Part shown: one piece after another, positions 60,080 to 64,000 of the stretch
Position numbering within the stretch: position 1 is the first letter of the stretch
Layout: each line of letters starts with the position of its first letter
From: Kribbella sp. VKM Ac-2569
GTDB lineage: Bacteria; Actinomycetota; Actinomycetes; Propionibacteriales; Kribbellaceae
Direction: 5' to 3'
Length of the DNA: 64,000 bases
Assembly (NCBI RefSeq): GCF_004216905.1
Contig: NZ_SGXJ01000003.1
Span: 310,001 to 374,000, forward strand
The notes under the pieces: model-generated
Told to the model about the DNA's origin: nothing
Databases searched by the model: none
The model's input: only the letters and a program-made list of their open reading frames with translations
Made by a program: the position numbers and the translations under genes

Positions 60080-61047
60080 AGCCAGCCGACCTTGCGGAAG
60101 AAGCGGTACATGGTGACGCAGACGACCGCCATCAGCAGCAGGATGGCGTAGTACCCGAAGTGCCAGCGGAGCTCCGGCATGTTGTCGAAGTTCATGCCGT
60201 AGATGCCGGCCAGCATGGTCGGTACGGCGGCGATCGCGACCCATGCGGAGATCTTGCGCATGTCGTCGTTCTGCTGGACCGAGACGCGCGCGAGGTGCGC
60301 GTTCAGGGCGGACGTCAGCAGGGTGTCGATCGCCTCGGCCTGGTCGGAGACCCGGCTGAGGTGGTCGGCCACGTCGCGGAAGAACGGGCTCGCCTTCGGC
60401 CCGAGCCCGGCCACGCCGTGCGCGAACTGCTCCATCGGCTCCCGCAACGGGTCGATCGCGCGGCGCATCTCGAGCACCTCGCGCTTCAGCCGGTAGATCC
60501 GCTCCGCGTCGCTGGTCCGCTCGGGGGAGAACACCGACGACTCGATCTCGTCGACGTCGATCTCGACCTGCTCCGCGACCCGCTCGTAGTCGTCCACGAT
60601 CGCGTCCGAGATCGCCCAGAGAACGGCGGACGGGCCGTGCCCGAGCATGGAGGCGCGCTCCTCGAGTTCGTGCCGGGTGGTGGCGAGTCCGCCGCCTTCC
60701 CCGTGCCGCACGGTCACGACGTACCGCGGTCCGACGAAGGCGGTCACCTGCCCTGTCTCGACGGCGTCGCCTTCGTCGACGTACCAGAGCGTCCGCAGTA
60801 CGACGAGCAACGTGTCACCGAACCGCTCCACCTTCGGCCGCTGGTGGAGCTGCAACGCGTCCTCGATGGCGAGATCGTGCAGACCGAACAGGCTCTGCAC
60901 CCGCTCCATCTCGGCGTCCGACGGCTCGTGCAGCCCGATCCAGCCGAAGCTGTCGGCGCGCTCGTCGATGGCCTGGGCAACGGTCTCGGGATCCTTGGGC
61001 AGGTCCTGCCGCTCCCCGGCGGCGTACACCCCGCAGTCCACGATCAC
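60076..61047 (-). CDS. corA: CorA family magnesium/cobalt transporter
   Basis: CorA forms a pentameric Mg2+ channel. The 323-residue protein has the cytoplasmic funnel domain rich in acidic helices, and two C-terminal membrane helices with the selectivity motif YGMNFDNMPEL between them (about 281-291). The GTG at 61047 gives the usual IVDCGVYAAGERQ opening and lies outside the fold-back element; an ATG at 61194 would read through that element and is rejected. The gene is divergent from the phosphatase operon and separated from it by the 166-bp fold-back element. Confidence 0.91.
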   Translation of the reverse strand: MIVDCGVYAAGERQDLPKDPETVAQAIDERADSFGWIGLHEPSDAEMERVQSLFGLHDLAIEDALQLHQRPKVERFGDTLLVVLRTLWYVDEGDAVETGQVTAFVGPRYVVTVRHGEGGGLATTRHELEERASMLGHGPSAVLWAISDAIVDDYERVAEQVEIDVDEIESSVFSPERTSDAERIYRLKREVLEMRRAIDPLREPMEQFAHGVAGLGPKASPFFRDVADHLSRVSDQAEAIDTLLTSALNAHLARVSVQQNDDMRKISAWVAIAAVPTMLAGIYGMNFDNMPELRWHFGYYAILLLMAVVCVTMYRFFRKVGWL

Positions 61048-61064
61048 GACCCCATCATTGCAAG

Positions 61065-61230
61065 GGGTCGTGCCTGGCGGTCCAGCGCCTACTGCGCGGC
61101 ACTCGGCACGGCACCTCGCCGCACTGGAGGAAAGGCCACGATGAAACCACATCGAGGCCTTCCCTCCAGCACGCCGATGCACCGCACCGAGCACCTGCTC
61201 GCTACGGCGCTGGACCGCCAGGCACGACCC
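61065..61230. repeat. 166-bp fold-back element with perfect 25-bp terminal arms
   Basis: The left arm 61065-61089 and right arm 61206-61230 are exact reverse complements over 25 bp. Inside, arms at 61124-61137 and 61156-61169 pair at 13 of 14 positions, and CGATG/CATCG closes a 6-nt loop at 61144-61149. The intervening stretches are partly complementary, with regular CA/CA mismatches. The element fills the gap between corA and the phosphatase gene, stopping 11 bp before the latter's ribosome site. Shape and size are those of a non-coding miniature inverted-repeat element. Confidence 0.9.
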
Positions 61231-61253
61231 GCGACTTGCGCGGAGGAGATAAC

Positions 61254-61958
61254 GTGCTCTGCATGCCCACCGTGATTCTTGTTCGCCACGGTCGTAGTTC
61301 CGCGAACACGTCCGGCACGCTGGCAGGTCGTACGCCGGGCGTGAAGCTGGACGACGTCGGCGTACAGCAGGCCGCGGCGGTCGCGGAGCGGCTCGCCGAA
61401 CTGCCGCTGGCCGCGATCGTCACCTCACCGCTCGAGCGCTGCAAGCAGACCGCCGCCGCAATCGCGAAGCAGCACGCCGGGTTGCGTCCGGCAACGGATC
61501 GCCGGCTGACCGAGTGCGGGTACGGCGACTGGACCGGGGAGAAGATCGCCACGCTGGCGAAGGACCCGTTGTGGGCCGTCGTGCAGCAGCATCCTTCCGC
61601 CGTCACGTTCCCGAACGGCGAGTCGATGCGAGGGATGCAGCAGCGCGCGGTCGACGCCGTCCGGGCGCACGACGCGGAGCTCGTGAAAAGCCACGGGCCC
61701 AACGCGATCTGGGTCGCGGTCTCGCACGGCGACGTGATCAAGGCGATCGTCGCGGACGCGCTCGGTCAGCACCTGGACACGTTCCAGCGAATCGTCGTGG
61801 ACACCGCGTCGACGACAATCATCACCTACACCGCGACCCGCCCGTTCCTGGTCCGGCTGAACGACTCCGGCAGCGAACTGGCCTCGCTGATCCCTAAGCC
61901 GTCAGCGAAAGGCAAGCCCAAGAAGCAGTCGTCCGACGCTGTGGTCGGTGGACGGTAA
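61254..61958 (+). CDS. Histidine phosphatase, MSMEG_4193 family
   Basis: The phosphohistidine motif VILVRHGRSSAN opens a protein of 234 residues, with the second His in WVAVSHGDVIKAIVAD and the ERCKQTAAAI segment between. It belongs to the MSMEG_4193 branch of the phosphoglycerate-mutase-like phosphatases, substrate unknown. GGAGGAG at 61242-61248 lies 5 nt ahead of the GTG at 61254, so I prefer that start; the ATG at 61263 is the family's usual one. It is the first gene of the conserved actinobacterial trio with DUF3090 and SCO1664, all co-oriented. Confidence 0.9.
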   Translation: MLCMPTVILVRHGRSSANTSGTLAGRTPGVKLDDVGVQQAAAVAERLAELPLAAIVTSPLERCKQTAAAIAKQHAGLRPATDRRLTECGYGDWTGEKIATLAKDPLWAVVQQHPSAVTFPNGESMRGMQQRAVDAVRAHDAELVKSHGPNAIWVAVSHGDVIKAIVADALGQHLDTFQRIVVDTASTTIITYTATRPFLVRLNDSGSELASLIPKPSAKGKPKKQSSDAVVGGR

Positions 61959-61970
61959 TAGGGTCTACGT

Positions 61971-62546
61971 ATGGCGCGAGTTGTGCACTCCTTCGACGAC
62001 CCCGAGCGGTTCGTCGCCGGCACCGTGGGGGAACCCGGTGCGAGGACGTTCTTCCTGCAGGCGCGGGCCGGGCAACGGCTGACGTCGGTGGCATGCGAGA
62101 AGGAACAGGTGATGGCGCTCGCGGAGCGGCTCGACGTGATGCTGGACGAGGTCGCCCGGCGCTTCGACCGCGACCCGGTCGCGCAGACCGCGGGTGACGA
62201 CACCGCACCGCTCGAGCAGCCGATCGAGGAGGAGTTCCGGGCCGGCACCATGACGCTGGCGTGGGAGGCCGACGCCGAGCGCGTGGTGATCGAGGTGTTC
62301 GCGGTCGTCACCGGCGAGCAGGCCGAGCTGGAGGAGACCGACCCGGTCACCGCCGCGATGGAGTCCGACGACGCCGAGGTGTTCATCGTCCGGATCACCG
62401 AGGAGCAGGCCCGTGCGTTCGCCCGGCGGGCGGTCGCACTGGTCGCGTCCGGACGCCCGAGCTGCCCGTTCTGCGGCCGGCCGATCGACGCCGACGGCCA
62501 CATCTGCCCGCGGGCCAACGGCTACCGCAGGCATCTGCCGGAATGA
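61971..62546 (+). CDS. DUF3090 family protein
   Basis: The 191-residue protein matches DUF3090 throughout: an N-terminal VHSFDDPERFVAGTVGEPGARTFFLQARAG region, a helical middle and the C-terminal zinc-knuckle-like CPFCGRPIDADGHICPRANGYRRHLPE with four cysteines. The family is found widely in actinobacteria, next to the MSMEG_4193 phosphatase and SCO1664 genes, but has no known activity. The ATG at 61971 is the only good start. It overlaps the SCO1664 gene by 4 bp. Confidence 0.93.
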   Translation: MARVVHSFDDPERFVAGTVGEPGARTFFLQARAGQRLTSVACEKEQVMALAERLDVMLDEVARRFDRDPVAQTAGDDTAPLEQPIEEEFRAGTMTLAWEADAERVVIEVFAVVTGEQAELEETDPVTAAMESDDAEVFIVRITEEQARAFARRAVALVASGRPSCPFCGRPIDADGHICPRANGYRRHLPE

Positions 62547-63337
62547 CGATCGATCCGGAGCTCCTCGCCCTCGGGGAGCTGTCACTGCACGGGCGACTGG
62601 TCGCCGCCTCGAACGGCACCTACCAGGGGTCGGTCAGCCTGGAAGGCGAGACCGCCACCGTCGTCTACAAGCCGATCGAGGGCGAGCGGCCGCTGTGGGA
62701 CTTCCCGGACGGCACACTCGCCCAGCGCGAGTTCGCGGCGTACGTCGTGTCCGAGGCGCTCGGCTGGTCGGTCGTGCCGCCGACGCTGCTGCGCGACGGG
62801 CCGCTCGGTGAAGGCATGGTCCAGTTGTGGATCGACGAGGCCGAGCTCGGACCGGGGGACACCGAACTGGTCGACATCGTGCCGCAGGGCCGCGTGCCTT
62901 CCGGATGGGTCGGTGTCCTGGACGCGCTCGACGGCCGCCACAACCCTGTCACGCTCGTGCACGCCGACAACGACGCGTTGCGGCGGATGGCCGTGTTCGA
63001 TGCCGTGGTCAACAACGCCGACCGCAAGGGCGGTCACGTGCTGAACCCGGGCGACGGCCGGGTGTACGGCGTGGATCACGGCGTCACGTTCAACGCCGAC
63101 GACAAGCTCCGTACGGTCCTGTGGGGCTGGGCCGGTGAACCGATCCCGGCCGGCCTGCTGGACGACGTACGGCGGCTTGCGGATCAACTGGCCGGTGGCC
63201 TCGGGCAACAACTGTGTGAGCTCGTCACCGCCGTCGAGCTGACCGCGACCCGCGAACGCTGCTCGACGCTGCTGAAGACCGGCACCTTCCCGTATCCGAG
63301 CGACGACTGGCCCGCGATCCCCTGGCCGGCGTTCTAA
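62543..63337 (+). CDS. SCO1664 family protein
   Basis: The 264-residue protein resembles PI3/4-kinase-like proteins in its core: GTYQGSVSLEGETATVVYKPIEGERPLWDFPDGTLAQREFAAYVVSEALGWSVVPP, a strand set for ATP binding, and a metal/catalytic block MAVFDAVVNNADRKGGHVLNPGDGRVYGVDHGVTFN with the DxxxxNxD-like pattern. Activity is untested in the family. ATG at 62543 overlaps DUF3090 by 4 bp. Together with the two preceding genes it forms a conserved operon of unknown pathway. Confidence 0.92.
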   Translation: MTIDPELLALGELSLHGRLVAASNGTYQGSVSLEGETATVVYKPIEGERPLWDFPDGTLAQREFAAYVVSEALGWSVVPPTLLRDGPLGEGMVQLWIDEAELGPGDTELVDIVPQGRVPSGWVGVLDALDGRHNPVTLVHADNDALRRMAVFDAVVNNADRKGGHVLNPGDGRVYGVDHGVTFNADDKLRTVLWGWAGEPIPAGLLDDVRRLADQLAGGLGQQLCELVTAVELTATRERCSTLLKTGTFPYPSDDWPAIPWPAF

Positions 63338-64000
63338 GGTCTGCCCTGCACGCTGATGTTGCCGACCCGACCCAGCTCGTCGAACTCGACGACCACCGGG
63401 CTGCCGTTCGGCGCCGTACCGCGGATCGCGTCCGGGCCCTCGTCGTACGGCAGGCCGAAGTGGTGGAAGTAGCCGCGGACGACCTGCCGGTGGTCGGCGG
63501 GGAAGACGCTGATCGCGGTCATCAGCAGCCGCGGCGTGGCGATCGCGTCGAAGCCGGCCTGCGGCAACTGCTCGTCGGCGACGTGCAGGTACACGGTCCC
63601 CTGGCCCTCGTTGATCGCGGTCGACCAGACACCGCGGCCGCCGAGGACGGAGCCGGCGGTGATCGCGAGTGTGATCGCCGCCTGGGCCGGCTGCTCGAAC
63701 CCGCTCAGATCCGGGCTCTCGGTGGTGAACTCGCCGATCCGGTGCCGCTCACCGAACTCGCGGATCGCGAGTGTCGAGGCGACCGCGGGCGCGTCCGGCC
63801 CGAAGCCCGGGTTCGCCCAGCCCCACAGCCAGGTCCGGTCGAGTTCGGAGAAGCTGCCGAGCAGTGAGATCCCGTGCAGTACGCCGCGCTCACCGCCGAG
63901 CGTCCGCGCGTCGAGATCGGCCTGCAGCGAGTCCGGTCCGACCACGTCGTTGAACAGGTCCTGCTGCTGAATCGCGGCCGCGGCGATCCAGCCGCCGTAC
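63334..64000 (-). CDS. DUF6882-like protein, 5' end beyond the window
   Basis: The frame reads from beyond 64000 (the upstream codons give YGGWIAAAAIQQQDLFNDVVGPDS) to the stop at 63334, at least 222 residues. The sequence has no catalytic pattern I can name: GSFSELDRTWLWGWANPGF, REFGERHRIGEFTTESPDLSG and a C-terminal HHFGLPYDEGPDAIRGTAPNGSPVVVEFDELGRVGNISVQG. The WLWGWANP and EFGE segments resemble DUF6882 (DUF2313-type) proteins. The overlap with the convergent SCO1664 gene is 4 bp. The full start is outside the window. Confidence 0.7.
   Translation of the reverse strand, partial: YGGWIAAAAIQQQDLFNDVVGPDSLQADLDARTLGGERGVLHGISLLGSFSELDRTWLWGWANPGFGPDAPAVASTLAIREFGERHRIGEFTTESPDLSGFEQPAQAAITLAITAGSVLGGRGVWSTAINEGQGTVYLHVADEQLPQAGFDAIATPRLLMTAISVFPADHRQVVRGYFHHFGLPYDEGPDAIRGTAPNGSPVVVEFDELGRVGNISVQGRP

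Noticed and set aside
58964-60244. 426-codon minus-strand frame over the LLM oxidoreductase and uppP
   Set aside because: Composition is that of an antisense shadow (Arg/Asp/Gln/His-rich) and it crosses two well supported genes.
60076-61194. Longer corA start at 61194
   Set aside because: The added 49 residues are encoded by the fold-back element and have no similarity to CorA; the family opening begins at 61047.
1-64000. CRISPR arrays, rRNA genes, complete insertion sequences or prophage genes
   Set aside because: No regularly spaced repeats, rRNA-like sequence, intact transposase or phage structural gene was found; only remnants of a recombinase and small repeats are present.

Overview
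The window is a high-GC, gene-dense chromosomal segment of an actinomycete. The gene families (NrtR-controlled nadABC, an actinobacterial hopanoid cluster, F420-type oxidoreductase, DUF3090/SCO1664/MSMEG_4193 block, DUF1876, DUF5703, DUF6529, WS/DGAT acyltransferase, lysoplasmalogenase) and the frequent gtacggcgtac-type codon use point to Nocardioidaceae, most like Kribbella. The genus is an inference from gene content, not from a search.

Layout. 1-4.4 kb: a broken DUF779 gene, then nadC, nadA and nadB transcribed leftward, with the NAD repressor nrtR divergent and two near-identical 23-bp palindromes placed as NrtR operators. 4.5-9.2 kb: AraC regulator/PhyH dioxygenase pair, a SnoaL-like protein, a Tat-exported propeller-like protein and a small membrane protein. 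9.3-14.3 kb: a gene fragment, then a three-gene peptide/metal-type ABC importer in which both permeases are fused and both ATPases are fused, behind a Zur/Fur-like box. 14.3-16.1 kb: HxlR/hydrolase pair, then a scar made of a recombinase tail, a terminator hairpin and a broken SulP transporter. 16.1-20.8 kb: ArsB/NhaD transporter with a CBS protein, then a persulfide cassette (MBL-rhodanese and Cys-rich protein, divergent from a CstR-like repressor with two operator palindromes). 21.2-24.4 kb: SDR plus WS/DGAT, and a PucR-type regulator.

24.5-34.8 kb is the largest unit: one eight-gene operon for hopanoid lipids (hpnC, hpnD, hpnE, polyprenyl synthase, shc, an HpnG-IspH fusion, hpnH, dxs). Most junctions overlap by 4 bp. 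It couples precursor supply (Dxs, IspH) to squalene formation, cyclisation and attachment/trimming of the adenosyl side chain. 35-42 kb is an envelope/stress neighbourhood (PRC-barrel, YihY, Hsp20, LapA, STAS-ATPase, VapBC-type toxin-antitoxin, ferritin) with remnants of GH127 and universal stress genes. 42.3-48 kb: two VOC proteins around a tRNA-Leu(GAG) followed by a second copy of the recombinase-tail/terminator repeat, then a secreted protein, DUF6529 plus a Rieske protein, a Gmad2-like protein, an M20 peptidase and DUF1876. 48-55.5 kb: a large glycoside hydrolase, lysoplasmalogenase, LysR/MFS pair and a MarR-drug ABC exporter operon. 55.6-64 kb: SnoaL, LuxR, DUF5703, aldo/keto reductase, LLM oxidoreductase with uppP, CorA, a 166-bp fold-back element, and the phosphatase-DUF3090-SCO1664 operon, ending in a partial DUF6882-like gene.

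The most unusual items are the HpnG-IspH fusion; the 166-bp fold-back element that fills a divergent intergenic region with perfect 25-bp arms; the repeated recombinase-tail/terminator module, whose homology ends at a tRNA gene in one copy and at a broken transporter gene in the other; and a 25-bp exact repeat bracketing the DUF1876 gene. No CRISPR array, rRNA, complete insertion sequence or intact prophage was seen.
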